A model generated the notes under the pieces. That model made no database searches. It worked only from the letters and a program-made list of their open reading frames with translations, and was not told where the DNA came from. A stretch of DNA of 64,000 bases. Origin: JAZDGX01 sp964482205. GTDB taxonomy: Bacteria; Eisenbacteria; RBG-16-71-46; CAIMUX01; WJJG01. Where the stretch lies: positions 75,349-139,348 of the forward strand of contig CAYZWI010000011.1 of NCBI GenBank assembly GCA_964482205.1, read 5' to 3'. Below, in pieces: positions 36,308-45,652 of the stretch (the stretch's first letter is position 1; every line of letters begins with the position of its first letter). The position numbers and the translations under genes are program-made.

Positions 36308-36404
36308 CGACGGCGGCGAATTCGTGCAGGCGCCGCGATGATGACGCACAGCAAGTCCGTGCAGGCCGCGAGATGGCGATGGAGCAGATTCTGGCGGCGA
36401 ATGC

Positions 36405-37559
36405 CTACTTCCCGCCCGGTTCTTCCACGTTCTCGATCCAACCGCGGCCGAGCGCGCGCTCCCCGTCGTAGAAGACCGCCGCCTGCCCCGGCGCGATCGC
36501 GCGCATCGGTTCGCGCAAAAGCACGCGCACGCAATCGTGACCGCCTGCGCGCCTTTCTGCGCACGCATTCGTGCCATGCCGCTCGTCCATCTCCACCCGG
36601 CAGGGAACCGTTGCGGCGCGGTAGCGCGCCTGCACCAGGCAATCGATCGATGCGCGAGGCGGATCATCGATCCACGCCACATCGGCAACGGTGAAGATGG
36701 TCGAGTAGAGACGCGCTTCATCGGAAGTCACGCGCACTTCTCCCGTGGCTTCATCGATGCGCTCCACCCACACGCGCCCTGAAGTCTCGACGGCCAGCCC
36801 GCGCCGCTGGCCGATCGTGAAGTGATGAATCCCTTCGTGCATTCCCAACGATTGGCCTTCGTCCGCGATCATTTCTCCGCGTCTCGCTTCGCCATGAAAG
36901 CGAATGCGCAGCGCTTCCGCGAACGACTGGCCTTCCGGCACGAGGCAGGCATCCTGGCTCTCGGGCGCATCCGCTCCCGGAAGGCCCATGGCCGAGGCCT
37001 TCACGCGCACTTCGGGCTTGGTCCAGGAGCCGAGGGGGAAGATCACGGCGCGAAGTTGCTCGGCGCTCAATCCCGCCAGGAAGTAGCTTTGGTCCTTGGC
37101 GCGATCGCGGCCGCGAATCAGCGCGGGCAGCGCGTGGCCGTCGAGCTCCACGCGCGCGTAATGGCCCGTCGCGATCTTCGCGCAACCGAGCGTGCGCGCG
37201 AAGGCGAGGAGCATCCCGAACTTCACGCGCTCGTTGCAGAGAAAGCAGGGGCTCGGCGTGCGCCCGCGCGCGTATTCCTCCCAGGCCGGACGCAGCACGC
37301 GTTCCTCGAACTCGCTTGCGCACGGAAGCACGTAGTGAGGGATGCCGAAGTGACCCGCCACCGCGCGCGCGCGCGTCTGCGCATCCCATCCGCAACAGGA
37401 GCGCGCGCGGCCGGGCATCGTCTCGCACGACTGAAGCTGCAGCGTGACTCCGATGACCTCGTGGCCCGCTTCGAGGAGCAGCGCGGCGGCCACACTGCTG
37501 TCAACGCCGCCGCTCATCGCCACGACCACTGGTCCGCGCGTGTCACTCTTGCTTGACAT
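36405..37559 (-). CDS. mnmA: tRNA 2-thiouridylase MnmA
   Basis: Inserts sulfur at position 2 of the wobble uridine in tRNA-Lys, -Glu and -Gln. The PP-loop SGGVDSS is at residues 16-22; the two catalytic Cys lie in SPCFLCNERVKFG and SQDACLVPEG. The central and C-terminal beta-barrel domains (HHFTIGQRRGLAV and RYRAATVPCRVEM) are complete. At 384 aa it has family length. It starts one base after the stop of larE, another PP-loop sulfur transferase, indicating an operon. Confidence 0.96.
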   Translation of the reverse strand: MSSKSDTRGPVVVAMSGGVDSSVAAALLLEAGHEVIGVTLQLQSCETMPGRARSCCGWDAQTRARAVAGHFGIPHYVLPCASEFEERVLRPAWEEYARGRTPSPCFLCNERVKFGMLLAFARTLGCAKIATGHYARVELDGHALPALIRGRDRAKDQSYFLAGLSAEQLRAVIFPLGSWTKPEVRVKASAMGLPGADAPESQDACLVPEGQSFAEALRIRFHGEARRGEMIADEGQSLGMHEGIHHFTIGQRRGLAVETSGRVWVERIDEATGEVRVTSDEARLYSTIFTVADVAWIDDPPRASIDCLVQARYRAATVPCRVEMDERHGTNACAERRAGGHDCVRVLLREPMRAIAPGQAAVFYDGERALGRGWIENVEEPGGK

Positions 37560-37560
37560 G

Positions 37561-38412
37561 TCAGCTTCCGAGCCCATCCGGTTCGTGCCCCGCGCCGTTC
37601 TCCCGCTCTTCCGCCGACAAGGACGCGTTCATCGATCCCGTGCGATAGCCTTCGAGGTCGAGCGTCGCATACAAGAAACCTTGCTCACGGCACGCGGCCG
37701 CGATCGCATCGCACACGCCTGTGTCGAGCGCCGCCGCCATTTCCTCAGCCCCGATCTCCACCCGCGCGAGCGGGCCGTGGTCGCGCACGCGCACAACGCG
37801 AAAGCCGAGCGCACGAATGGCCGTCTCGGCGGCCGCGATGCGGGCGAGACGCTGCGGATCGATCTCCTCGCCATACGGAATGCGCGAAGCCAGGCAGGCG
37901 CACGCGGGATCGTTCCAGTTCGGCAGCCCGCGCTCGCGGGCCAGGCGGCGGATCGCATCCTTGGAGAGATGCAGCTCGGCGAGCGGCGAGCGCACCCCCA
38001 GTTCGCGCGCGGCTCGCGATCCCGGACGATAGTCCTGGCGATCGTCCGCGTTCTCGCCGTCGATCACGAAGGCCAATCCTTCGCGCTCGGCGAGCGCGCA
38101 AAACTCGGCGAACAGCGCGCGCTTGCAGTGATAGCAACGCTCGGGCGGATTCGCGCGAAACGCGGGGTCGTCGAATTCGGCGGTCTCGATGATTCGATGC
38201 CGCGCGCCCAGGCGAGCCGCAAGATCGACCGCCCGCGCCCGCTCGTCCTCAGAATAGGTCGGAGACGAAGCGGTCACCGCGAGAACATTCTCTCCCAACG
38301 CATCGCGCGCCGCCGCCAGCAAGAGCGTGCTGTCCACGCCGCCTGAGAAGGCGACCAACACGCTCTTCATCTCGCCCAGCAAAGCGGTCAAGCGATCGTG
38401 CGACGGATCCAT
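37561..38412 (-). CDS. larE: LarE-type ATP-dependent sacrificial sulfur transferase
   Basis: PP-loop enzyme that adenylates a carboxylate and donates sulfur. In the known pathway it thiolates the nickel-pincer cofactor precursor of lactate racemase. The PP-loop SGGVDS is at residues 23-28, then SPTYSEDE, PERCYHCKRALF, GENADDRQDYRPG and CACLASRIPYGEEI, all family-typical. Cys residues in the last motif are candidate sulfur donors or cluster ligands. Start 38412 gives 283 aa, near the usual 270-280. GGAGGG lies about 13 bases before, so the start is not certain. No larA, larB or larC is present in the window; the operon partner is mnmA. Confidence 0.9.
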   Translation of the reverse strand: MDPSHDRLTALLGEMKSVLVAFSGGVDSTLLLAAARDALGENVLAVTASSPTYSEDERARAVDLAARLGARHRIIETAEFDDPAFRANPPERCYHCKRALFAEFCALAEREGLAFVIDGENADDRQDYRPGSRAARELGVRSPLAELHLSKDAIRRLARERGLPNWNDPACACLASRIPYGEEIDPQRLARIAAAETAIRALGFRVVRVRDHGPLARVEIGAEEMAAALDTGVCDAIAAACREQGFLYATLDLEGYRTGSMNASLSAEERENGAGHEPDGLGS

Positions 38413-38888
38413 CGGTTGCCCAGGCCCTCCATGATTCAGCGCCGGAACTGCCGTGCGCCCGAAGCTGTTCTGCCCTTCCGAGAACGATCCGGATCCGGGG
38501 AAGATCCACGAGCCGGCGACCATTAATAATACCGATGCCCGGCGAATGGTACCGGCGCCCGGTGTGCAAGCGAATCCATGCCCTGCAATGATACCGGCGC
38601 CGGGCACGCGAGCGCATCCTACCCCACGCAAAACCGACACGACAATTTCCGGGCAGGCAGACACTTGGCGGCGCAGGACCGGGAAAGGGCATGGCCGAGC
38701 CGGACAGGTCCTTCTCCCCGGCGCTATTCCTCTTGCGCAGACACGCGGAAATGGATCACTCTCTTCCGATTAAGGCCACGGCTTGGCTGGCGCGCGGCCG
38801 GTCGGGGATGTCTCAAACGGCAGTCCGCCCGTCCGATACTTGCAGCCGAAGGGGTCGAGTCCCACTCGGGAGGTGCGACGGAATAGCG
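38413..38888. other. Divergent intergenic region larE/PBP
   Basis: About 475 bases with no supported gene. It holds a 42-bp tandem duplication (38545-38628) and an AT-rich patch (38521-38531, with TATTAT on the minus strand as a possible -10 without a good -35). Confidence 0.5.
38545..38628 (+). repeat. 42-bp tandem duplication
   Basis: Units 38545-38586 and 38587-38628 share AATGrTACCGGCGCC at their starts and CrAGCGmATCC further on. A partial, shorter copy (AATAATACCGATGCCCGGCG) precedes them at 38525-38544. Divergence is about 25 percent by eye. Confidence 0.7.
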
Positions 38889-41800
38889 ATGAGTCTCAAG
38901 GGTCCGCATCCTGCGGGTTGGCTGAGGCGCAGGGTGATCGGACTGGTTCTCCTCGTTCTCATCGGCGCAGGGATCTGGTGGGAAGCGCGCTCCTCAGCGC
39001 TGCAATCCCTGCTCTTCACATGGGTCGCTTCCCGGCTCGACTTCCGCCCCGCGCCCGGAGCGAGCGACAGCATTCGCTTTCCGGAAGCGGGGCCGTTCGA
39101 CTTGCGCCACGGCTTCACCATGCTTCCCAAAGTCGGGCCCTCGCTGGAAGAGCGAGGCTTCGTCATCTCCTCGCAGGCGCGCTGGTCGCCCTGGCTGCTG
39201 CGCACGGTCGACTTCGGCTGCTATCCGGTGTATCCGAAGAAGGCGCGCTCGGGCCTCACCCTGCTCGACCGGCAGAACCAGCCGCTCTACGCGGCCGCGT
39301 ACCCGCAGCGCGTCTATCCCGATTTCGAATCCATCCCCCCGCTGATCGTCCAGACGCTGCTCTTCATCGAGAACCGCGAATTGCTCGAGAGCGAACATCG
39401 CTATCGCAATCCCGCCCTCGAATGGGACCGCCTGGCCAAGGCGATGGGCGAGCTGGCCTTGACCACCTTGCATGTGAGCGACGATCAAAGCGGCGGGAGC
39501 ACGCTCGCCACCCAGCTCGAGAAGTTCCTGCACTCGCCCGGAGGCTTCACCGCCTCGCCGCGCGAAAAGGCGAAGCAGATTCTCTCGGCCAGCTTGCGCG
39601 CGTACTCGCAGGGCCGGGAGACGATGGATGCGCGCCGGCAAATCGTGCTCGATTACATCAACGCCGTCCCGCTCTCCGCGATTCCCCGCTACGGGGAAGT
39701 GATCGGGCTTGGGGACGGATTGTGGGCCTGGTTCAACGAAGACTTCGATCGTGTGAATCAGTTGGTGGGCGGCATCGACGAGCGCAATGCCGGCGATCCG
39801 GAACGCGCTGAGGCCTACAAGAAAGTGGTCGGGCTGCTGGTCGCGCACCGCCGGCCGTACACCTATCTCTCGACCAATCCCGATCTGCTCGAAGGGGAAA
39901 CGAACAGCTACCTGCGCATCATGGCGCGCGAAGGCATGATCCCCGAGGGGCTCAGCGCGCGCGCGGTGCGCATCCCGCTCGTCTTCCGGCGCGCTCCCGC
40001 GACGCTGCCCCGGCCGTCGTACATCGCGCAGAAGGCGACCAACGCGGTGCGCACGCAGCTGCTCTCGCTGCTGCAGCTCGATCAGCTGTACGACCTCGAT
40101 CGCATCGATCTGACCGCGGGAACGACTCTCGATGCGGCCACCCAACGGCGTTTGACCGATGTCATCGGCCGCATGGACGAGCGCGCCGTGATCGATTCCC
40201 TGCACTTGTGGGGCAAGCATCTGCTCGGGGCGGGCGACATCAGCAAGGTGATCTACTCGCTCACCCTGTACGAGGCGACCCCGCGCGGCAATCTCCTGCG
40301 CCTGCAGGTCGAGAACTACGACCAGCCCCTCGACATCAGCCTGGGGGCCAAGCTCGATCTCGGCTCGTCGGCCAAGCTGCGCACGCTCGCCAATTACCTC
40401 GAGATCGTCGCCGATCTGCATCGCGATCACGCCGGTCGCACGCGGGCGGAATTGAAGCACGCCGAGGGACAGGCGGAAGATCCCATCCGCCGCTGGGCGC
40501 TGGGATACATGGCGACCGCTTCCGATACGACCTTGGCGGCGATGCTCAAGGGAGCGCTCAACCGGCGCTACTCCTCCACTCCCGAGCCTTTCTTCACCGG
40601 CGGCGGCCTGCACTATTTCCAGAATTTCGAGCCCGACGATACCGGCAAGATCCTGACGGTGCAGGAAGGGCTTCGCCACTCGGTCAATCTCGTCTTCATC
40701 CGGTTGATGCGCGACATCGTTCGTTACTATCAGCAGGAATTGCCCGGCAACAGTCCGCAGCTCTTCGACGAGCAGGACGACCCGCACCGGAAGGAGTATC
40801 TCGCCCGCTTCGCCGACAAGGAGGCGAGCCAGTACCTCTCGAAGTTCTACAGCAAGTATTCGAAGAAGACGCCCGCCGAAGCGGTGGAAATGCTCGCGAA
40901 GCGCAGCCCCAGCGTGAAGCGCCTGTCGACGCTCTTCCGCTCGGTCCACCCTCAGGCGAGCGCCGAAGAGCTCGGTCGCTTCCTCACTGCGCACGCCTCG
41001 CCGGAGGCGATGGAAGATGTCGCCGTGGAAGAGCTCTACGAGGCGTACGGGCCCGACGCATACGATTTGCAGGATCGCGCCTACATCCTGCGCATCGATC
41101 CGATGGAGCTCTGGCTGGTGGCCTATCTGCAGGACCACCCCCAACCTTCCTGGAAGGAGACGCTCGAAGCGAGCGCGACCGCCCGGCAGGAAGCCTATCG
41201 CTGGCTGTTCACTTCCAGCAGCAAGTCGAAACAGAACAGGCGCATTCGCATGATGATCGAAGAGGACGCGTTCGATCTCGTGCACCAGGCCTGGCAACGG
41301 TTGGGCTATCCCTTCGATTCGTTCGTGCCCTCCTACGCGAGCGCGATCGGCTCGTCCGCCGACCGCCCGGCCGCGCTGGCGGAATTGATGGGCATCATCG
41401 TGAACGACGGCTTGCGCTATCCGATGCGACGACTGGAGTACCTCCGCTTCGCCGAGAACACGCCCTTCGAAACCAATTACATCTATGGGCCCGTTGAACC
41501 CGAGCGGGTGATGCCCGTCGAAGTGGCGCGCGCGCTGCGGGGGGCGCTCGAAGATGTCGTGGAGCGCGGCACGGCGTCGCGCTGCAAGAATGCCTTCAAG
41601 CGTCGCAACGGCACGACGCTGACGGTGGGCGGAAAGACGGGCACGGGAGACAACCGCTACGAGACCTACGGACGCGGCGGCGCGCTCATCGATTCGCGGG
41701 TCGTCTCGCGCGCGGCGGTGTTCGTCTTCTTCGTCGGGCCGCGCCACTTCGGCATCCTCACGGCGCTCGTCCCGGGAGGCGAGGCGGCGCGCTACAATTT

Positions 41801-42020
41801 CACGAGTTCGCTCCCCGTGCATCTGCTCGCTTCGCTCGCGCCGGCCTTGATGCCGCTCATCGAGGAACGGACGCCTTTGGATGAACGCGAAGCGGGCGAG
41901 ACGCCCGCGCTGGTCGTCCTTCCCGCAGAGGCGGGTGAGTGGGCGGAGACCGGCGAGCGGGCGGAGGTCCGCGAGTGGGCGGCCGCCGGCGAAGGTCAGG
42001 CATGGGGCCATGCGCACTAG
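38889..42020 (+). CDS. Large atypical class A penicillin-binding protein
   Basis: Peptidoglycan polymerase/transpeptidase anchored by one N-terminal TM helix (about 15-35). The GT51 region (about 135-300) reads FIENRELL for the catalytic-Glu motif, GGSTLATQLEKF for GGST[IL]TQQLxKN, and RRQIVLDYINAVPLSAIPRYGE. The transpeptidase has SSAK (S493-K496) as SxxK, SVN (598-600) as SxN and KTGT from K916. At 1043 aa it is larger than typical PBP1 (750-850), with a helical insert of about 200 residues between SxN and KTG. The C-terminal tail contains three 6-residue repeats (ExAExGE-like). The ribosome site (GGGAGG) is 15 bases before ATG 38889, so the exact start is uncertain; longer starts to 38691 are open. 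Confidence 0.85.
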   Translation: MSLKGPHPAGWLRRRVIGLVLLVLIGAGIWWEARSSALQSLLFTWVASRLDFRPAPGASDSIRFPEAGPFDLRHGFTMLPKVGPSLEERGFVISSQARWSPWLLRTVDFGCYPVYPKKARSGLTLLDRQNQPLYAAAYPQRVYPDFESIPPLIVQTLLFIENRELLESEHRYRNPALEWDRLAKAMGELALTTLHVSDDQSGGSTLATQLEKFLHSPGGFTASPREKAKQILSASLRAYSQGRETMDARRQIVLDYINAVPLSAIPRYGEVIGLGDGLWAWFNEDFDRVNQLVGGIDERNAGDPERAEAYKKVVGLLVAHRRPYTYLSTNPDLLEGETNSYLRIMAREGMIPEGLSARAVRIPLVFRRAPATLPRPSYIAQKATNAVRTQLLSLLQLDQLYDLDRIDLTAGTTLDAATQRRLTDVIGRMDERAVIDSLHLWGKHLLGAGDISKVIYSLTLYEATPRGNLLRLQVENYDQPLDISLGAKLDLGSSAKLRTLANYLEIVADLHRDHAGRTRAELKHAEGQAEDPIRRWALGYMATASDTTLAAMLKGALNRRYSSTPEPFFTGGGLHYFQNFEPDDTGKILTVQEGLRHSVNLVFIRLMRDIVRYYQQELPGNSPQLFDEQDDPHRKEYLARFADKEASQYLSKFYSKYSKKTPAEAVEMLAKRSPSVKRLSTLFRSVHPQASAEELGRFLTAHASPEAMEDVAVEELYEAYGPDAYDLQDRAYILRIDPMELWLVAYLQDHPQPSWKETLEASATARQEAYRWLFTSSSKSKQNRRIRMMIEEDAFDLVHQAWQRLGYPFDSFVPSYASAIGSSADRPAALAELMGIIVNDGLRYPMRRLEYLRFAENTPFETNYIYGPVEPERVMPVEVARALRGALEDVVERGTASRCKNAFKRRNGTTLTVGGKTGTGDNRYETYGRGGALIDSRVVSRAAVFVFFVGPRHFGILTALVPGGEAARYNFTSSLPVHLLASLAPALMPLIEERTPLDEREAGETPALVVLPAEAGEWAETGERAEVREWAAAGEGQAWGHAH
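41937..41990 (+). repeat. In-frame 18-bp triplicate at the 3' end of the PBP gene
   Basis: Units 41937-41954, 41955-41972 and 41973-41990 begin GAGyGGGCGG and encode six-residue repeats in the C-terminal tail, 30 bases before the stop codon. Confidence 0.85.
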
Positions 42021-42693
42021 GATTCGTTTTCTCGGTCCCTTCCTCAGTCCCTTCGGCGCCGCGCTGGCGTTGGTCTGCTTCTTTCTTCCGTGGGGCGAGG
42101 TGTCCTGCTTCCCCGTGCACATCACCCGCACCGGAGCGCAAATCGGCGGGCCGCTCTGGCTCGTCTTCGGCGCGGCGATCGCGATTCTCGCCGCAGCGGC
42201 GATCTTCCCGTGCCTGCCGTTGCTCGGCCCGCGCATCGGCCGCGTGCGTTGCGTGGCGATGAAGCAGGGCATCATGCTCGTCGCAGCGCTCGTCGGCATC
42301 GCCGGACTGATCGCGACCCTGATCCGCCTGGCCGCCGGCTATGGCACGATCCTGGGCCGCATTCGCCCCAGCGATCTGGGAGCGGAAATCGCAATCGGCG
42401 GGCCGGGGACGGTGATCGGGATGGTGATCGCGCTGGGCGCGAGCCTGCTGCCGTTTCTCGCGCGCCGGAATTCAACAGCGACGGACTTGCCTGCGCGCAT
42501 GTCCACGAACGAGGCTTCCGATCCTTCACCGTGCCCGGCGCCTGTTTCGGACTCGGATCGCGCGGATCGCTGGCGCGGCAGAGGAGAACGCAAAGAAACG
42601 CGCAGGGAGGCCGCGGAACGCAAGCGCCGTTCGCGCCGCCTGCTCAAGATGGCGGGCGTTCGGGATCGTGCCCGGCGGCGTCCGAAGGACTGA
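42010..42693 (+). CDS. Small membrane protein with basic C-terminal tail
   Basis: I do not recognise the family. Four probable TM helices (about 9-27, 47-68, 82-105 and 128-150) are followed by a 70-residue, strongly basic tail (RGERKETRREAAERKRRSRR). The ATG at 42010 lies inside the last codons of the PBP gene (11-base overlap), so translation is likely coupled and a cell-envelope role is plausible. Its 3' end overlaps the convergent TerC gene by 50 bases. Confidence 0.7.
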   Translation: MRTRIRFLGPFLSPFGAALALVCFFLPWGEVSCFPVHITRTGAQIGGPLWLVFGAAIAILAAAAIFPCLPLLGPRIGRVRCVAMKQGIMLVAALVGIAGLIATLIRLAAGYGTILGRIRPSDLGAEIAIGGPGTVIGMVIALGASLLPFLARRNSTATDLPARMSTNEASDPSPCPAPVSDSDRADRWRGRGERKETRREAAERKRRSRRLLKMAGVRDRARRRPKD

Positions 42694-43648
42694 GCCGCGG
42701 CCGCTTGGGAAAGACGATCGAGGCGAGCACCGAGAGCGTGAGCGTGCCGATCACCACCCCGAGGGCGATCCCGATCGGAACGTGATAGTAGTGCGAGATG
42801 AGCATCTTCACGCCGATGAAGACCAGGATGAAGGCCAGCCCGCGACCGAGGTAGTGGAACATCCGCATCACCCCCGCGAGCGCGAAGAAGATCGAGCGCA
42901 GCCCGAGCACCGCGAAGAGATTCGAGGTGTAGGCGAGAAAGGGATGGCGCGTCACCGCGAGCACCGCGGGAATCGAGTCGACGGCGAAGACGATGTCGGT
43001 CGTCTCCAGCACGAGCAGCACGAGGAAGAGCGGCGTCATCACGCGCTTGCCATCGATGCGGACGCTGAAATTCCCGCCGTGCAATTCGGAGGTGACGGGC
43101 ATGACGCGCCGGGCCAGTCGCAAGAAGAGATTCTTCTCGGGATGAATCTCCTTTTCCTTTTCGAACGCCAATTTGACGCCGGTGTACACGAGAAACGCGC
43201 CGAAGATGTAGATCGCCCAATGGAAGCGCGCGATCACCGCGGTGCCCACCAGGATGAACGCGGCGCGCATGATGATCGCCCCGAGGATGCCCCAGAAGAG
43301 CACCTTGTGCTGGTATTTGGGCGGGATGCGGAAGTAGCCGAAGATCACGAGAAAGACGAACAGGTTGTCGACGCTCAGCGATTCTTCAATCAGGTAGGCG
43401 GTGAGGAACTCGAGCGCCGGTCGCGTGCCGAGATCGATGCCGCGGGCGGCCAAGCGGGGATTGAGGAGCCAGAGGGCCACGGCGAAGGTCATCGCCAGTC
43501 CGACCCAGAAGGCGGTCCACTTGAGCGCTTCGCGGACTTCGATGACGTGCGCCTTGCGGTGGAAGACCTTGAGGTCCAGCACCAGCATCAAGGCGATGAA
43601 GACATTGAAGCCGATCCAGAATGACAACGGGACCTGGTCGGGATGCAA
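42644..43648 (-). CDS. TerC-family integral membrane protein
   Basis: Nine or so TM helices with the TerC core acidic motifs EFLTAYLIEESLSVDNLFVF and LLVLETTDIVFAVDSIPAVL. Family members export or handle metal ions, often Mn2+ (Alx/MeeF type), during membrane protein metalation. The probable start is TTG at 43648, because GGAGGAG lies just upstream and LHPDQVPLSFWIGF then begins as in homologues; a longer frame to 43723 lacks a ribosome site. Its last 50 bases overlap the convergent membrane-protein gene. Substrate assignment is from family knowledge only. Confidence 0.92.
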   Translation of the reverse strand: MHPDQVPLSFWIGFNVFIALMLVLDLKVFHRKAHVIEVREALKWTAFWVGLAMTFAVALWLLNPRLAARGIDLGTRPALEFLTAYLIEESLSVDNLFVFLVIFGYFRIPPKYQHKVLFWGILGAIIMRAAFILVGTAVIARFHWAIYIFGAFLVYTGVKLAFEKEKEIHPEKNLFLRLARRVMPVTSELHGGNFSVRIDGKRVMTPLFLVLLVLETTDIVFAVDSIPAVLAVTRHPFLAYTSNLFAVLGLRSIFFALAGVMRMFHYLGRGLAFILVFIGVKMLISHYYHVPIGIALGVVIGTLTLSVLASIVFPKRPRLSPSDAAGHDPERPPS

Positions 43649-43752
43649 AGGGCTCCTCCGGAATCCGGGGCCGTGCGCCGCATGTCGGCGTGGGAGCCTA
43701 GGGCATGGGGGGAGGTGCCGCAATCGGGTAATGCCGGTTGGCGCCCACCCCC

Positions 43753-43781
43753 TTGACGCCCAAGGCGCGGCGGCGTATCAC
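43753..43781 (+). promoter_or_regulatory. Predicted promoter of cstA
   Basis: TTGACG (43753-43758), 17 bases, TATCAC (43776-43781), about 70 bases before the cstA start. Confidence 0.6.
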
Positions 43782-43850
43782 CAGCGCACAGCTTTTCATG
43801 AACCGGCAGGCGTTCCTGCTCGACCCTGAACCTGCTGCGAGGCCTTCGGT

Positions 43851-45569
43851 ATGATCGCTCCCATCGTCCTCGCCTCCATGGCCATTCTCGGCGTGGGCTA
43901 TTTCACCTACGGCCGTTTCCTCTCGCGACGGCTCGAGCTCGACGACGCGCGTGTGACCCCGGCGGTCGAAGTGAACGACGGCGTCGACTATGTCCCCGCC
44001 AAGGCGCAGCTCCTGCTGGGCCAGCACTTCTCCGCCATCGCCGCGGCGGGTCCGATCGTGGGGCCGATCCTGGCCGGCGTCTGGTTCGGCTGGGTGCCTG
44101 CCATTTTGTGGATCCTGCTCGGGTCTATCTTCGTCGGCGGCGTGCACGACTTCGCGAGCCTCGTTGCGTCGGTGCGCCATCGCGCCTCTTCGATCGGCGA
44201 GGTCGTTCGCGCGCACATGTCGCCCACCTCGCACGCGCTCTTCCTCATCTTCGTCTGGTTCGCGCTCGTCTATGTGATCATCGCCTTCACCGACATCACC
44301 GCGCAGACCTTCAAGACCGTCGCGGCCGACAGCGCTCCGGGGCCGGGCGTGGCCGCGGGTTCGATCCTCTATCTCGCCCTGGGCATCTTCATGGGCCTGT
44401 TGTTGCGCTTCACGCGTTTGAATCTCGGGCTCGTGACCGCCATCTTCCTGCCGCTGGTGCTCTTCTCCATCTGGGCCGGGACGCAATTGCCCGCCTCGCT
44501 GGTCGAGAGCTTCTTGCGCATGCCGGTCAAGTCGTGGGAGGCGCTGCTGCTGGCTTACTGCTTCATCGCTTCGCTGCTTCCGATGTGGATGCTGCTCCAG
44601 CCGCGCGGATACCTCGGTGGATGGTTCCTCTATCTCACCATGGCCGTCGCCTTGGTCGGCGCGATCTTCGGCGGCTTCGACATCCGCTATCCCGCGTTCA
44701 ACATGGATGGGCTGAAGAGCCTGGAGAACGGACGCCTGCTCTTCCCGATCGTCTTCATCACGATCGCGTGCGGGGCCTGCTCGGGATTCCACGGCATCGT
44801 GAGCTCGGGCACGACCTCGAAGCAGATCTCGCGCGAATCCGACACGCGCGTGATCGGCTACGGCGCGATGCTGCTCGAAGGCCTGGTCGCCGTGCTCGCC
44901 CTCGCCACCGTGATGGCGCTGCCGAAGGGCGATCCCGCCTTGAAGGGCGAGCCGAACTTCATCTTCGCGCAAGGCATCGCCGGCTATCTCGCGCGCATGG
45001 GCATCGGCTATCACCTCGCCCTCTCCTTCGCGCTGCTCGCCTTCTCCACCTTCGTCTACGACACGCTCGATGTCTGCACGCGTCTCGCGCGCTACATCGT
45101 GCAGGAACTGCTCAACTGGAAATCGCTGCTCGGCGGAGCGGTCGCGACCTTCGTCACCCTCCTCGCTCCCCTCGCGTTTCTGATGGCCACGAAAGAGAAG
45201 GGCTACCTCGTCGCCTGGCCGATCTTCGGGACCAGCAATCAGCTTCTCGCCAGCCTGACCCTGCTCGCCATTTCCGTGTGGCTGCTGAAGACGGGGCGTC
45301 GCGCGATGTATGCGCTGATTCCGATGGCCTTCATGCTGATCGTCACCTTGATGGCGCTCGTGCTGCAGATCTTCCCCTTCTTGAAGCTCCTTCCCGATTG
45401 GCTGGCGGGAAATGCCGTCAAGCCCGACGTCGTCGTCTCCGGCATTTGCGGGATCATCCTGCTCGTGCTGAGCGTCTGGCTGGTGATCGAAGCGGCACGG
45501 GTGCTCGCGCGCGCGGGAGCCTTCTCGCGCCTGCGGCGCCAAGGGGCCGAGCCGGTGAAGGCGGGATAG
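43851..45569 (+). CDS. cstA: Carbon starvation protein CstA (peptide/pyruvate transporter family)
   Basis: A 572-residue integral membrane protein with about 14-16 helices. CstA landmarks are present: GVDYVPAKAQLLLGQHFSAIAA in the N-terminal third, GPILAGVWFGWVP, GACSGFHGIVSSGTTSKQI and WPIFGTSNQLLASLTL. Family members take up pyruvate or peptides on carbon limitation. The gene stands alone with its own promoter. At 572 aa it matches the shorter CstA-like class (E. coli CstA is about 700). Together with acs and the OFA carrier it suggests scavenging of small carboxylates. Confidence 0.95.
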   Translation: MIAPIVLASMAILGVGYFTYGRFLSRRLELDDARVTPAVEVNDGVDYVPAKAQLLLGQHFSAIAAAGPIVGPILAGVWFGWVPAILWILLGSIFVGGVHDFASLVASVRHRASSIGEVVRAHMSPTSHALFLIFVWFALVYVIIAFTDITAQTFKTVAADSAPGPGVAAGSILYLALGIFMGLLLRFTRLNLGLVTAIFLPLVLFSIWAGTQLPASLVESFLRMPVKSWEALLLAYCFIASLLPMWMLLQPRGYLGGWFLYLTMAVALVGAIFGGFDIRYPAFNMDGLKSLENGRLLFPIVFITIACGACSGFHGIVSSGTTSKQISRESDTRVIGYGAMLLEGLVAVLALATVMALPKGDPALKGEPNFIFAQGIAGYLARMGIGYHLALSFALLAFSTFVYDTLDVCTRLARYIVQELLNWKSLLGGAVATFVTLLAPLAFLMATKEKGYLVAWPIFGTSNQLLASLTLLAISVWLLKTGRRAMYALIPMAFMLIVTLMALVLQIFPFLKLLPDWLAGNAVKPDVVVSGICGIILLVLSVWLVIEAARVLARAGAFSRLRRQGAEPVKAG

Positions 45570-45652
45570 CGCATCTCACGACCGCTCCGCCTGTGGCCGG
45601 GGCATTCACCAGGCGCGCGACGCACTGACCGGCAAATTGGCTGCCCCGCATG

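Noticed and set aside
38994..42299. 1101-codon antisense frame opposite the PBP gene
   Set aside because: The plus strand encodes clear GT51 and transpeptidase motifs. The antisense product is His/Arg/Gly-rich without any recognisable family.
43698..45542. 614-codon antisense frame opposite cstA
   Set aside because: CstA on the plus strand is unmistakable, and the antisense product is a low-complexity charged sequence.
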